From Rhizobium altiplani (GTDB lineage: Bacteria > Pseudomonadota > Alphaproteobacteria > Rhizobiales > Rhizobiaceae), in contig NZ_LNCD01000070.1 in the NCBI RefSeq assembly GCF_001542405.1, positions 62,001 to 126,000 of the forward strand: 64,000 bases of DNA. Reading direction: 5' to 3'. The notes beneath the pieces are model-generated. The model had not been told where the DNA came from. It saw only the letters and a program-made list of their open reading frames with translations, and ran no database searches. Made by a program: the position numbers and the translations under genes. How positions within the stretch are numbered: position 1 is the stretch's first letter; every line of letters begins with the position of its first letter. Positions 27,425-38,254 of this stretch are shown here, in pieces.

Positions 27425-28066
27425 ATGACATACGACAGCTCGGCCGGACAGATCGTCATTCTGAACGGCGCCCCGCGCAGTGGAAAATCGTCGATCGCCA
27501 ACGCGATCCAGGAGCACTTCGACGGTCCCTGGATGAACCTCGGCGTCGACACCTACAACGACATGACCCCGGAACGCTATCTGCCGGGAATCGGGCTCCG
27601 CCCGGGTGGGGAACGTCCCGACCTCGAGGAGATGGTGCCGTTCTTCTATGCTGCGCTTTACGAGTCGATTGCAATCCATGCCGGCCTCGGGCTCAATGTG
27701 GTGGCTGACCTCGGTCATCACGACAGCTACTCTCGGCCGCTCGGTATTCTTTCCGATTGCGCGCGTCGGCTTGAGGGATTGCCGGTGCTTTTCGTCGGCG
27801 TCAAATGTCCGATCAAGGTCATCATGAAAAGGCGGAACATTCCTGCGCCCGGACGGCATACGCTGTATGTGCGCGCCGACGAACACGACGCCGTCCCCCA
27901 TCCGGTCCAGCTCTGGCAGGAGCAGGTGCATATCCCCGGCATCTACGACCTGGAGGTCGATACCTCTGTATTGACGCCTTTCGAATGCGCCGAGGCGATC
28001 CGGCAACGCCTGGACCTCGGCATTCCGGAACCCTCCGCGTTCGAGCGCATCGCCGCCATGCGCTAA
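27425..28066 (+). CDS. Chloramphenicol phosphotransferase-like (CPT family) kinase
   Basis: 213 residues with a P-loop GAPRSGKSSIANAI (about 15-28), and a conserved MNLGVDTYNDM and DLGHHDSY block as in the CPT kinase group related to Streptomyces venezuelae chloramphenicol 3-O-phosphotransferase. Most members are not known to act on chloramphenicol, so the true substrate is unknown. It is on the plus strand inside a minus-strand oxidase operon region and ends in a strong bidirectional terminator. Confidence 0.8.
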   Translation: MTYDSSAGQIVILNGAPRSGKSSIANAIQEHFDGPWMNLGVDTYNDMTPERYLPGIGLRPGGERPDLEEMVPFFYAALYESIAIHAGLGLNVVADLGHHDSYSRPLGILSDCARRLEGLPVLFVGVKCPIKVIMKRRNIPAPGRHTLYVRADEHDAVPHPVQLWQEQVHIPGIYDLEVDTSVLTPFECAEAIRQRLDLGIPEPSAFERIAAMR

Positions 28067-28076
28067 TCCCCAAAAC

Positions 28077-28110
28077 GAATAGGGCGGGTGCCGTGGCACC
28101 CGCCCTATTC
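28077..28110. terminator. Bidirectional intrinsic terminator between CPT kinase and ctaE
   Basis: A perfect 16-base-pair hairpin, GAATAGGGCGGGTGCC (28077-28092) with GGCACCCGCCCTATTC (28095-28110), and a 2-base loop. The two genes converge on it. A-rich sequence before it and the short AATTC-like tails give weak U-tracts on either side. It should stop transcription from both directions. Confidence 0.72.
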
Positions 28111-28128
28111 AAGTTCCAGACAGCCCGC

Positions 28129-29007
28129 TCAGCCTGCCGCCAACGGAGCGCCCCAGCCGCCCCAGACGTAGATGCAGAAGAACAGGAAGAGCCAGACGAC
28201 GTCAACGAAGTGCCAGTACCAGGCCGCCGCTTCGAAGCCGAAATGCTGCTTCGGCGTGAAGTCGCCGCGGATCGCGCGCAGCAGGCAGACCAGCAGGAAG
28301 ATCGTACCGACCAGAACGTGGAAACCGTGGAAACCGGTCGCCATGAAGAAGGTCGCGCCGTAGATCGAGTTCTTGAAGGCGAACGGAGCGTGCGCGTATT
28401 CGTAGGCCTGCACGCTCGAGAATAGGACACCGAGCAGAACGGTCAGCGTCAGGCCCTGGATCAGGCCCCTGCGGTCGTTATGCAGCAGCGCGTGATGCGC
28501 CCAGGTGACGGTCGTGCCCGACAGCAGCAGGATGACGGTGTTGTAGATCGGCAGGTGCCAGGGGTCGAGGACTTCGATGCCCTTCGGCGGCCACTGGCCA
28601 CCGGTGAAGGCAACGCGCGAGGCCTGGATCGCTTCATTCGGGAACAGGCTGGCGTCGAAGTAGGCCCAGAACCAGGCGACGAAGAACATCACTTCGGAAG
28701 CGATGAACATGATCATGCCGTAGCGAAGGTGCAGCGAGACGACGCGCGTATGAGCGCCCTCATTCGCTTCCTTCACCGTGTCCGACCACCAGCCGAACAT
28801 GACGTAGAGGATGAGCGCGAGGCCGATGAAGAACAGCCACGGATGCGCCCATTCGACGCCGAAGAGATGCAGCGAGCCACCGTTGAGGTAGCGCATGAAG
28901 CCAACGCCGCCGAAGGTGATGATCAACGCGCCGATCGAAGCCAGCAGCGGCCACGGGCTCGGATCGATGATGTGGTAGTCGTGATGTTTCTGATGCGCAT
29001 CAGCCAT
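28129..29007 (-). CDS. ctaE: Cytochrome c oxidase subunit III
   Basis: 292 residues from ATG 29007, with seven predicted membrane helices. Family segments include HPWPLLASIGALIITFG-like WPLLASIGALIITFGGVGFM, MFFVAWFWAYFDASLFP, WPPKGIEVLDPWHLP, GFHGFHVLVG and the end EAAAWYWHFVDVVWLFLF. It is a structural subunit of the aa3 oxidase that stabilises proton uptake. It is the last gene of the ctaC-D-B-small ORF-G-E run, 59 bases after ctaG. Confidence 0.96.
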   Translation of the reverse strand: MADAHQKHHDYHIIDPSPWPLLASIGALIITFGGVGFMRYLNGGSLHLFGVEWAHPWLFFIGLALILYVMFGWWSDTVKEANEGAHTRVVSLHLRYGMIMFIASEVMFFVAWFWAYFDASLFPNEAIQASRVAFTGGQWPPKGIEVLDPWHLPIYNTVILLLSGTTVTWAHHALLHNDRRGLIQGLTLTVLLGVLFSSVQAYEYAHAPFAFKNSIYGATFFMATGFHGFHVLVGTIFLLVCLLRAIRGDFTPKQHFGFEAAAWYWHFVDVVWLFLFFCIYVWGGWGAPLAAG

Positions 29008-29065
29008 GTAAGCTATCCCCGGATCTCTTCCTCTCCGCTCCGGCATCGCCGGACACGAACCTCAA

Positions 29066-29671
29066 TCAAAGTTTCTTTTCAAGCTTTACCGTTCCACCCT
29101 CATTCGAAGCCACCGGCTTCGGACCCTCTTTAGGGTAGAACGTATAGGACAAGGTAACAGTGTGGATATCTTTCGATTCCACGGCCTTGGTAATGTCAGG
29201 GTCAATGTAAAATACGACCGGCATTTCAAGCTTTTCGCCCGGCATCAACACAGTCTCGTTGAAGCAGAAGCACTGCACCTTGTTGAAATAGACGCCAGCT
29301 TCGCCGGGGGTGACGTTGAACACCGCCTGGCCGCGCTGTGGCTCGTTCGACTTGTTCACCGCGGTGAAATTCACCTGAACGGTTTCGCCGATGCGCGGGT
29401 TGACCTCGCGCTGGACCGGCTTGAACTCCCAGTCGAGACCCGGCGCAATGTTGGCGTCGAAGGTGACGCGCATCTTGCGGTCGAGAATCACGCTGGAGGC
29501 CTGCTCGACGCGCTGTGTCGTGCCGTTATAACCAGTAAGTTGGCAGAACATCCGATAGAGCGGAACAGCCGCATAGCTCGCAGCGCCCATGCCGACGACG
29601 AAGGCAAGGCACATGAAAACGACGGCGCCATTGTTGCGCTGTTTCCTCGGCGTGCTCTGCATCTCGCTCAT
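29066..29671 (-). CDS. ctaG: Cytochrome c oxidase assembly protein CtaG (Cox11)
   Basis: 201 residues: a single N-terminal membrane anchor (about 17-37) and a periplasmic immunoglobulin-like domain. The copper-binding motif [13 protein letters not shown] (about 128) and the [15 protein letters not shown] [11 protein letters not shown] strand are characteristic. Cox11 delivers copper to the CuB site in subunit I. Its ATG lies one base after the stop of a 45-residue ORF, and ctaE follows, so they share an operon. Confidence 0.95.
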   Translation of the reverse strand: MSEMQSTPRKQRNNGAVVFMCLAFVVGMGAASYAAVPLYRMFCQLTGYNGTTQRVEQASSVILDRKMRVTFDANIAPGLDWEFKPVQREVNPRIGETVQVNFTAVNKSNEPQRGQAVFNVTPGEAGVYFNKVQCFCFNETVLMPGEKLEMPVVFYIDPDITKAVESKDIHTVTLSYTFYPKEGPKPVASNEGGTVKLEKKL

Positions 29672-29672
29672 C

Positions 29673-29810
29673 TTACATGTGCCCCGATGTGAACTTCACG
29701 ATCGTGACCGCGTAGAAGAGTACGACAAGGCCGGCCAGAACCAGGCCAAGAGCGACGTTGCGATTGCGGCGCGACTTGCGTTGCGCTTCCGTAAGCTTGA
29801 CGACGTCCAT
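29673..29810 (-). CDS. Small membrane protein of the oxidase operon (CoxF-like)
   Basis: A 45-residue ORF between ctaB and ctaG. Start ATG at 29810 overlaps the ctaB stop (TGATG), and TAA lies one base before the ctaG ATG. It has a basic N-terminus ([15 protein letters not shown]) and one membrane span ([22 protein letters not shown]). Small single-span proteins at this position are common in alphaproteobacterial oxidase operons, sometimes called CoxF. The tight coupling supports a real gene; the precise role is unknown. Confidence 0.75.
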   Translation of the reverse strand: MDVVKLTEAQRKSRRNRNVALGLVLAGLVVLFYAVTIVKFTSGHM

Positions 29811-30766
29811 CAGAAAATGCCTCCCGCATGCGAAACGAGCACGGCCGCCAGCCGGTCGAACATCAGGGCGGAGAAAATTGCGAAAAGATACAGGATTGAG
29901 TAGCCGAAGAGCTTCTTGGCCGGGATCATCTTCTCATCGCCGTCCGGCATCCGCCAGACGGCGATGGAACAGTAGATGAAGATTGCGCCGAGGACTGCGG
30001 CAACCAGGCCGTAGCCGAGGCTCGCAAAGCCTAGGACAGTCGGCAGCACGCCGCACACCGCCGTCAGCACGGCATAGGCAACAATCTGATGCTTGGTGGT
30101 GCGCTCACCCGAGACATTGGGCAGCATCGGAACACCGACGGCCTCATAATCCTTCATCTTGAACAGAGCCAGCGCCCAGAAATGGGCTGGCGTCCAGAGG
30201 AAGATGACCATGAAGAGCACGAAGCTTTCGATCGTGACGGTACCCGTCACGCAGGCCCAGCCGATCATCGGCGGAAAGGCGCCGGCGGCACCGCCGATAA
30301 CGATGTTCTGCGGCGTCGAGCGCTTCAGCCACATCGTATAGATCACGGCGTAGAAGAAAATCGTGAAGGCGAGGATCGAGGCTGCGAGCCAATTGACGGC
30401 GAGCCCCAGGATAACCACCGAAAAACAGGAAAGCACCAAGCCGAATGCCAGCGCCTCGCGCGGAGCGACACGACCGGCCGGTATCGGACGCTTTGCTGTG
30501 CGGGTCATGATCGCATCGATATCGGCGTCGTACCACATGTTGAGCGCGCCTGAAGCGCCTGCGCCAATGGCGATGCACAGGATGGCAATGAGACCGAGAA
30601 CCGGATTGATGTGCCCCGGTGCCAGAACGAGACCGGCAAATGCCGTGAAGACCACGAGCGACATGACGCGCGGCTTCAGAAGCTCAAAATAATCGCGCGC
30701 GCTCGCCTCCGACAGGCGGAACTCGCCGTCGTGTGCAAGAGCTTTGCGATTGCCGATAACTGTCAT
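29810..30766 (-). CDS. ctaB: Protoheme IX farnesyltransferase (heme O synthase)
   Basis: 318 residues from ATG 30766 (AGGA upstream). An UbiA-family prenyltransferase with about nine membrane helices. The Asp-rich diphosphate motif [15 protein letters not shown] (about 75-89) is followed by KRPIPAGRV, and a second acidic loop is in [16 protein letters not shown]. It attaches a farnesyl chain to haem B, making haem O for the a-type oxidase. It is cotranscribed with ctaD (70-base gap). Confidence 0.96.
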   Translation of the reverse strand: MTVIGNRKALAHDGEFRLSEASARDYFELLKPRVMSLVVFTAFAGLVLAPGHINPVLGLIAILCIAIGAGASGALNMWYDADIDAIMTRTAKRPIPAGRVAPREALAFGLVLSCFSVVILGLAVNWLAASILAFTIFFYAVIYTMWLKRSTPQNIVIGGAAGAFPPMIGWACVTGTVTIESFVLFMVIFLWTPAHFWALALFKMKDYEAVGVPMLPNVSGERTTKHQIVAYAVLTAVCGVLPTVLGFASLGYGLVAAVLGAIFIYCSIAVWRMPDGDEKMIPAKKLFGYSILYLFAIFSALMFDRLAAVLVSHAGGIF

Positions 30767-30835
30767 TCTATTGTCCTGCAAACTTGTAAGCCGACCGCCG
30801 CACTGTAACACGCGGCGGTCGCGATTTCTCGCATC

Positions 30836-32551
<1,716 letters not shown>

Positions 32552-33445
32552 TTACTGTGCGACGTTTTCGGCAACGTCGACGGTCTTTGCGGGACCATCG
32601 GTTGCGGCCATGAGTGTCTTGTACGCCCCAGGCAGATCAGTAGCAGCACCGGCGAGCCACTGCTTGTACTTGTCCTCGGAAACGACGTGGATAGCGATCG
32701 GCATGAACGCATGGTCCTTGCCGCAGAGTTCCGAGCACTGGCCGTAGAACAGGCCTTCCCGCTCGGCACGGAACCAGGTTTCGTTCAGGCGACCCGGTAC
32801 GGCGTCGATCTTGACGCCGAAAGACGGCATTGCAAAAGCGTGAATGACGTCGGTGGGAGCAGCCGTCACGAGAACACGGACGGTCTTGTTGACAGGCAGG
32901 ACCAGCTCATTGTCCACGGCCAGGAGGCGCGGATAACGCGACTTGTCTTCCTTGCCGGCAGCGGCGCGGTCCTGATCCTTCAGAAGATAGGAGTCGAAAG
33001 CGACCGGGGTTTCGCCCGAGCCTTCATATTCATAGTTCCACTGCCACTGGGTGGCCGTCGCCTTGATGGTGACATCCGGATTTTCCGGCAAAGTCAGCTG
33101 GGCGGTCAAAAGGTTAAACGAAGGCACCGCGAGGAAAAGAAGCACGAGAACCGGTCCCACGGTCCATGCGACTTCGATCAGCGTATTGTGGCTCGTTTTG
33201 GAAGGCACCGGATTGGCACCGGAGCGGAACTTCAGACAGACGACAATAAGAAGGACCAACACGAAAAGCGTGATCGGAACGATAAACCACAGGGTATATT
33301 GCTCAAACCAATGAATGTCTCGCATGATCGGCGTGGCTGCCGGCTGCAATGTTGCCTGCCACGGCTGCGGCTGGTCGGCATAACTGCCGGAAGCAAAAAG
33401 CAGACAGACCAGCGCGGTCAGAGCTGCAGAAGCCTTCTTAATCAC
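32552..33445 (-). CDS. ctaC: Cytochrome c oxidase subunit II
   Basis: 297 residues from GTG 33445 (GAGGGAGATATTAAG upstream); longer upstream starts would add a non-signal region. The signal peptide ends near GSYADQ, two transmembrane helices follow, and the CuA domain has the motif CSELCGKDHAFMPI (about 242-255) plus an upstream His in PTDVIHAF. It receives electrons from cytochrome c. First gene of the oxidase operon, 18 bases from ctaD. Confidence 0.96.
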   Translation of the reverse strand: MIKKASAALTALVCLLFASGSYADQPQPWQATLQPAATPIMRDIHWFEQYTLWFIVPITLFVLVLLIVVCLKFRSGANPVPSKTSHNTLIEVAWTVGPVLVLLFLAVPSFNLLTAQLTLPENPDVTIKATATQWQWNYEYEGSGETPVAFDSYLLKDQDRAAAGKEDKSRYPRLLAVDNELVLPVNKTVRVLVTAAPTDVIHAFAMPSFGVKIDAVPGRLNETWFRAEREGLFYGQCSELCGKDHAFMPIAIHVVSEDKYKQWLAGAATDLPGAYKTLMAATDGPAKTVDVAENVAQ

Positions 33446-33782
33446 CTTAATATCTCCCTCGAGCGCTGGTCCGTGCAAAATCGCGCACAGAATCCTTGCC
33501 ATCTCAGCGCTTCAAACCACAGTTTGTCATTGATCGCAACCGCCCAAAGCGTTTGTTCGTGCGGCATTTTCGCATTCAAACAGCTTGATCCAAGCATAAA
33601 GAAACATTCCATCTTTTCGCTATCACCGACGAAATAAAGCTTGTGCAGCGCGCGACTACGCCAACATTCTCCGATAAACGTCCCATTTCCGCCGTAGTCC
33701 CCGGCTTTTCAGCGAGTGGGGCTTTTCATTTTTGGTGGCGCGCCCCAATTTAGCGGCACTGATTCGAATTGCAGAGGTTTTC
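33446..33782. other. Intergenic region between divergent ctaC and ialB-like genes
   Basis: 337 bases without a supportable gene. It must hold the promoters for the ctaC operon and for the IalB-like gene, but I find no convincing -35/-10 pair or FNR-type box. A weak CCCC...GGGG hairpin with a following TTTTC (about 33697-33730) precedes the IalB-like gene; I do not call it a terminator. Confidence 0.5.
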
Positions 33783-34370
33783 ATGGGTTTCCGTTCCCTC
33801 GCACGGTCGTTCGTGCTGACAGCGTGCATTGCGGCCGCAGCGACTGCTCCCGCTTTCGCCCAGCAGCAGCCCGCGCCGGCACAGCCCGCGCCCCAAGCTC
33901 CCGCCACGCAGGCAACGCCCGGCCAGACGCAGCCGCAGGCACCCGGCACCGTAAAGTCGAACCACGGCGCATGGTCGGTCGTCTGCGACAAGCCGGCCGG
34001 CGTCTCGACCGAGCAGTGCGCCCTGATGCAGAACGTCATAGCCGAGGATCGGCCTGAGGTTGGTCTCTCCGTCGTGGTGCTGAAGACCGCCGACCGCAAG
34101 TCAAAAATCCTGCGCGTCCTCGCCCCGCTCGGCGTCCTGCTGCCGAACGGCCTCGGCCTTAACGTCGACGGCAAGGATATCGGCCGCGCCTATTTCGTAC
34201 GTTGCTTCGCCGATGGCTGCTACGCTGAGGTCGTTCTCGAGGACGAGCTGCTGAAGACCTTCCGCAGCGGCGCGAGCGCCACCTTCATCGTCTTCCAGAC
34301 GCCGGAAGAGGGGATCGGCATTCCTGTCGACCTCAAGGGTTTCGCTGAAGGCTACGACGCCCTCCCCTGA
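33783..34370 (+). CDS. Invasion-associated locus B (IalB) family protein
   Basis: 195 residues from ATG 33783 (AGAGG upstream). A signal peptide ends near APAFA (about 25), followed by a Pro/Gln/Ala-rich linker (about 27-58), and then the IalB domain with NHGAWSVVCDKP, CALMQ, RCFADGCYAEVVL and the conserved four cysteines. IalB was named in Bartonella for erythrocyte invasion, but homologues are common in free-living rhizobia and their role is periplasmic and unclear. Confidence 0.87.
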   Translation: MGFRSLARSFVLTACIAAAATAPAFAQQQPAPAQPAPQAPATQATPGQTQPQAPGTVKSNHGAWSVVCDKPAGVSTEQCALMQNVIAEDRPEVGLSVVVLKTADRKSKILRVLAPLGVLLPNGLGLNVDGKDIGRAYFVRCFADGCYAEVVLEDELLKTFRSGASATFIVFQTPEEGIGIPVDLKGFAEGYDALP

Positions 34371-34454
34371 TCGTCTCGCCTTCGGGGCTTGCTGGAACCG
34401 TCCACCGAACCTACATCGGCTGATAGCATTCCTGCTTCAGCGGAGCATAAAGAT

Positions 34455-35870
34455 ATGAATACGGATCTCCTGACGCTTTTCGATGCCGACGAAGCGAAGA
34501 TGCGCTCGCTTGTTGCCGAGGCGCTTTCCGGCGCTGATGATGGGGAGCTCTACATCGAACATTCCCAGGCGGAATCGCTGATGTTCGATAACGGACGCCT
34601 CAAGGGCGGCAGCTTCAACACCGAGCAAGGCTTCGGCCTGCGCGCAGTTGCCGGCGAAGCGGTCGGCTATGCGCATGCGGGCGACCTCTCCGTCGCGGCC
34701 CTGAAGCGCGCCGCCGATGCGGTTGGCGCCGTCACCCGCGGTCATGCGGGCAGCTATGCGGCGGCTCCCCAGCGGACCAACAAGAAGCTCTATTCCGACG
34801 AGAACCCGATCGGCACGCCGACCTTCGAAGAGAAGGTCAAGGTGTTACAGGACATCGACGCCTATCTGCGCGGCAAGGACGCCAAGGTGCGCCAGGTGAC
34901 CGCATCGATCGCCGCCAGCTGGCAGGTTGTCGATATTCTGCGCGCCGATGGTCACCGCGTTCGCGATATCCGGCCGATGACGCGTATCAACATCTCGGTC
35001 ATTGCAGGCGAAGGCGACCGCCAGGAGAGCGGTTCCTACGGCAGCGGCGGCCGCATCGGCTTTGGCGATTTCATCGCCGAGGACAACTGGCAATACGGCG
35101 CCGACGAAGCCTTGCGGCAAGCGCTGGTGAACCTGGAGGCGATCGAGGCGCCCGCCGGCACCATGGACGTCGTGCTTGGTTCCGGCTGGCCGGGTGTCAT
35201 GTTGCACGAAGCGGTAGGCCACGGTCTCGAAGGCGATTTCAACCGGAAAAAGACCTCGGCCTTTGCCGGTCTCCTCGGCCAGATGGTTGCGGCGCCCGGC
35301 GTCACAGTCGTTGACGACGGTACGATCGACAACCGCCGCGGCTCGATCACCATCGATGACGAGGGCACGCCGTCCGGCTACAACGTGCTGATCGAAAACG
35401 GCAAGCTGGTCGGGTACATGCAGGACCGACAGAACGCCCGCCTGATGGGCATGACACCGACGGGCAACGGCCGTCGGCAGGGCTATGCCCACGTTCCAAT
35501 GCCCCGCATGACCAACACCTACATGCTGGGTGGCGACAAGACGCCGGAGGAAATCATTTCCTCCGTCAAGAAGGGCATTTACGCGGTTTCGTTCGGCGGC
35601 GGCCAGGTGGATATCACATCGGGCAAGTTCGTGTTCGGCTGCACGGAGGCCTACCTGATCGACAACGGCAAGATTGGCGCCCCGATCAAGGGCGCGATGC
35701 TGATCGGCAACGGGCCGGACGCCATGAAGCGTGTTTCAATGGTCGGCAATGACATGAAGCTCGACACCGGGATCGGCAATTGCGGCAAGGCTGGGCAATG
35801 GGTTCCGGTTGGTGTCGGCCAGCCGCACCTCAGGATGGATCAGATCACCGTCGGCGGCACGAAAGCCTAG
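34455..35870 (+). CDS. tldD: Metalloprotease TldD
   Basis: 471 residues from ATG 34455 (GGAG upstream). The zinc motif HEAVGHGLEGD (HExxxH, about 256-266) is intact, and the C-terminal IFGCTEAY-like FVFGCTEAYLI with KTPEEIISSVKKGIY matches TldD. TldD works as a heterodimer with TldE/PmbA to degrade peptides and toxins such as CcdA. The partner gene is not in this window. An acetyltransferase gene follows after 19 bases. Confidence 0.96.
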   Translation: MNTDLLTLFDADEAKMRSLVAEALSGADDGELYIEHSQAESLMFDNGRLKGGSFNTEQGFGLRAVAGEAVGYAHAGDLSVAALKRAADAVGAVTRGHAGSYAAAPQRTNKKLYSDENPIGTPTFEEKVKVLQDIDAYLRGKDAKVRQVTASIAASWQVVDILRADGHRVRDIRPMTRINISVIAGEGDRQESGSYGSGGRIGFGDFIAEDNWQYGADEALRQALVNLEAIEAPAGTMDVVLGSGWPGVMLHEAVGHGLEGDFNRKKTSAFAGLLGQMVAAPGVTVVDDGTIDNRRGSITIDDEGTPSGYNVLIENGKLVGYMQDRQNARLMGMTPTGNGRRQGYAHVPMPRMTNTYMLGGDKTPEEIISSVKKGIYAVSFGGGQVDITSGKFVFGCTEAYLIDNGKIGAPIKGAMLIGNGPDAMKRVSMVGNDMKLDTGIGNCGKAGQWVPVGVGQPHLRMDQITVGGTKA

Positions 35871-35889
35871 TCTAGAACGAGCAGCGGCG

Positions 35890-36387
35890 ATGAGCGAAAT
35901 CGAAATCAGGCCTTTCGTTGCCTCCGATATCGATGATGTTTTCGCGGTGATCCTGCCGATCCAGCGCGAGGAATTCGGCATCGCGATCACGGCCGACGAC
36001 CAGCCTGATCTCGGCGCCATTCCTGATTCCTATCAATCCGGAAAAGGTCAGTTCTGGGTGGCGGTGCGCAAAGGCCAGATCGTCGGCACGATCGGGCTGA
36101 AGGACATCGGCAACAGCCAGACGGCGCTGCGCAAGATGTTTGTTGCTGCCGATGTGCGCGGTCGCGAACATGGAGTCGCAGCCCGTCTTCTTGCCGGGTT
36201 GGTTGACCATGCGGAGGCTCAGGGGATCAAAGACATCTTCCTTGGGACCACGGATAAATTCCTCGCCGCCCACCGGTTCTACGAGAAGAATGGATTCGCC
36301 GAAGTTTCGAAAAGTGAGCTTCCGCCATCGTTCCCACTGATGGCCGTGGACAGCAAATTCTATCGGCGCAGGATCACTGCAGCCTAG
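35890..36387 (+). CDS. GNAT family N-acetyltransferase
   Basis: 165 residues from ATG 35890. The GNAT core is visible: EIRPFVASDIDDVFAVIL, a VGTIGLKDIGNSQTALRKMFVAADVRGREHGVAARLL acetyl-CoA motif (residues about 70-106, R/QxxGxG/A form), and HRFYEKNGF in motif B. The substrate is unknown. It follows tldD closely and overlaps the end of the convergent MazG-like gene by 4 bases. Confidence 0.85.
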   Translation: MSEIEIRPFVASDIDDVFAVILPIQREEFGIAITADDQPDLGAIPDSYQSGKGQFWVAVRKGQIVGTIGLKDIGNSQTALRKMFVAADVRGREHGVAARLLAGLVDHAEAQGIKDIFLGTTDKFLAAHRFYEKNGFAEVSKSELPPSFPLMAVDSKFYRRRITAA

Positions 36388-36692
36388 CGCTGCTCTGGCC
36401 GGAAGAGCCATTTGCGCTTGATTGCCGCTGAGAGATCCAGATCGTTCCTGTGCGCGAAAAGAAGGATGTGGCCGAGGACATCGGCCGCCTCGTCGGCAAG
36501 GTCCAGCCGTAGCTCCTCATCCGACCTGCCCTTTTTGCGCCCTCTCCCGCTGACACGGTTCCAAGCCTGGGTAAGCTCGCCGATTTCCTCCTGAAGCTTC
36601 AGCAGAAACCAGTCGGCGTCGCGCTCGATGCCGTTGGCATCGGCGTAGTTCCGCGACGCACGCTCGAACTTTTCGGCGAGATCACTCAGCAT
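36384..36692 (-). CDS. MazG-like nucleotide pyrophosphohydrolase
   Basis: 102 residues from ATG 36692 (an adjacent ATG at 36695 is also in frame). The all-alpha NTP-PPase signature is LLKLQEEIGELTQAW (ExxE, about 32-46) and RLDLADEAADVLGHILLF (ExxD, about 65-80), the metal ligands of MazG/dUTPase-like enzymes. It may remove non-canonical or excess NTPs. The ribosome site sits in a perfect hairpin (see the regulatory feature), unlike any neighbour. Confidence 0.85.
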   Translation of the reverse strand: MLSDLAEKFERASRNYADANGIERDADWFLLKLQEEIGELTQAWNRVSGRGRKKGRSDEELRLDLADEAADVLGHILLFAHRNDLDLSAAIKRKWLFRPEQR

Positions 36693-36695
36693 CAT

Positions 36696-36722
36696 GTTCT
36701 CCTTTTGTTTACAAAGGAGAAC
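36696..36722 (-). promoter_or_regulatory. Hairpin sequestering the MazG-like gene's ribosome binding site
   Basis: On the minus strand, GTTCTCCTTT pairs perfectly with AAAGGAGAAC across a 7-base loop (36722-36713 and 36705-36696), then ATGATG follows at once. The 3' arm contains the AGGAG ribosome site, so the folded RNA would block initiation. It lies 28 bases after the upstream dac stop and has no U-run, so it is not a terminator. An RNA-thermometer or protein-controlled switch is possible, but unproven. Confidence 0.55.
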
Positions 36723-36750
36723 CCTGATTCTGTCGGAAAGTCGAGATGGA

Positions 36751-38028
36751 TCAGCCGTGATCGGGCAACAGCATGCAGTCGTAGGAACGCTGCTTCAGCG
36801 CGTCGCAGGCAGATGTAGCGGCCTCGCGGCTCTGAAAGCCGATAAAGCGAGCGCGATAGACCTTGTTCGCGCCATTGCCGACGGCCTCGGTATAAGGCGA
36901 TGCGGCCTTCAGTGCCGCACCACCTTCGGCCTTGGCCTGGGCCAGAAGGGCACGGGCGGCATCGTCGCTCGATGCAGCCGAGATCTGGATCTGCCAGTCG
37001 CCGGATGCCGACGGCGCGCCTGCGGACTTGGCGGCGATCTTGCCGACATTGGCGGGTTCGGCGGCGGCGAACGGGCGCTCCAACGGTACAGTCGTATCGC
37101 TCAGAAAGCCGAGCGCCTTCGGCGCGAGATCATTGGTGCGCGGCGCAGTTCCCGGGATCGGCAGATCGGCATCAGCGGCAGCCGAAGCAACTTCGACTGT
37201 CTGGCGCGAGTTGGTGCTCGCGACGAGGTTGCCGCCCGCCGAGCGGCCAAGATACTTGTCGAGCAGACCGGCCATTTTGGCGTCGCGGCTGCGGGCAGTG
37301 CGGCCACCGAGCACGACGCCGACGACCCGGCGGTCGCCATCCTTGACAGCGCTGACCAGATTGAAGCCAGACGCGTTGGTATAACCCGTCTTGATGCCGT
37401 CCATGCCCTGGTAGCGGTACATAAGATTGTTGTGGCCGCGGATCGTGCGCCCACGGAACGTGAAGCTCGCCGTCGAGAACAGGCGGTATTCGCTCGGGAA
37501 ATTCCGCATCAGCGCCACAGCAAGCGTGGACATGTCCCGCGCCGTAGTGACCTGCCGACCATCCGGAAGGCCGGAGGCATTGTAGAAGGCCGTACGGCGC
37601 ATGCCAAGCTGCCGCGCCTTCTGCGTCATCATGGCTGCAAAGTTGGCTTCGGAACCGCCGAGCTTCTCGGCCATGGCTGCGGCAGCATCGTTGGCCGACT
37701 TGGTGATCATGCCGAGGATTGCTTCTTGAACGGTGATGGAATCGCCCGCGCGAACGCCGAGCTTTGTCGGCGGCCGCGAGGCGGCGTATCTCGACATGAC
37801 AAGCGGAGTGTTCCAGCTGATCTTGCCGCGCTTGATCGCCTCGAAGGCCATATAAATGGTCATCATCTTCGTCAACGACGCGGGATGATTCAGCACATCG
37901 GCGTTCTCGGCACTGAGCACCTTGCCGGTTCGGGCATCCAGGATCAGGGAGGCGCTGCCTGCCATCGCGGTCAACGGCGCCGCAACGACGAGCGTCGCTG
38001 TCATAATCGCGGCCAACAGCTTCTTCAT
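36751..38028 (-). CDS. D-alanyl-D-alanine carboxypeptidase (PBP5/6 type) with SPOR-like tail
   Basis: 425 residues from ATG 38028. A signal peptide (about 1-23) precedes the penicillin-binding motifs SLTK (about 52), SAND (about 113) and KTGYT (about 218). After a linker, a C-terminal region DWQIQISAASSDDAARALLAQ to FIGFQSREAATSACDAL looks like a SPOR-type domain, which binds denuded glycan at the division site. It trims the peptidoglycan pentapeptide in the periplasm. No C-terminal amphipathic anchor as in E. coli PBP5 is seen. Confidence 0.92.
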   Translation of the reverse strand: MKKLLAAIMTATLVVAAPLTAMAGSASLILDARTGKVLSAENADVLNHPASLTKMMTIYMAFEAIKRGKISWNTPLVMSRYAASRPPTKLGVRAGDSITVQEAILGMITKSANDAAAAMAEKLGGSEANFAAMMTQKARQLGMRRTAFYNASGLPDGRQVTTARDMSTLAVALMRNFPSEYRLFSTASFTFRGRTIRGHNNLMYRYQGMDGIKTGYTNASGFNLVSAVKDGDRRVVGVVLGGRTARSRDAKMAGLLDKYLGRSAGGNLVASTNSRQTVEVASAAADADLPIPGTAPRTNDLAPKALGFLSDTTVPLERPFAAAEPANVGKIAAKSAGAPSASGDWQIQISAASSDDAARALLAQAKAEGGAALKAASPYTEAVGNGANKVYRARFIGFQSREAATSACDALKQRSYDCMLLPDHG

Positions 38029-38254
38029 GAAATTTCCCCTCAATGAACGAATAGCCGGCGCCATTCGGATTTGTCCCGTTCCACTACAGCAGTCGCCGAT
38101 ATGGCGCGACTTTGCGGCAACCGGTACCATTTTTGTCAAGTTTTACCTTTCATAGTGAAAATCCCGTAAAGAGGACACTCAAAAATCTTCATTCAGCAAC
38201 ACTTAACCGCAGGCTTGCTAGTTTCGCGGCTCCAGAAACCAGCGAGCAGTTGAG

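Noticed and set aside
27425..28066. Chloramphenicol resistance gene
   Set aside because: The family name comes from one Streptomyces enzyme. A P-loop kinase in this family is not evidence for resistance.
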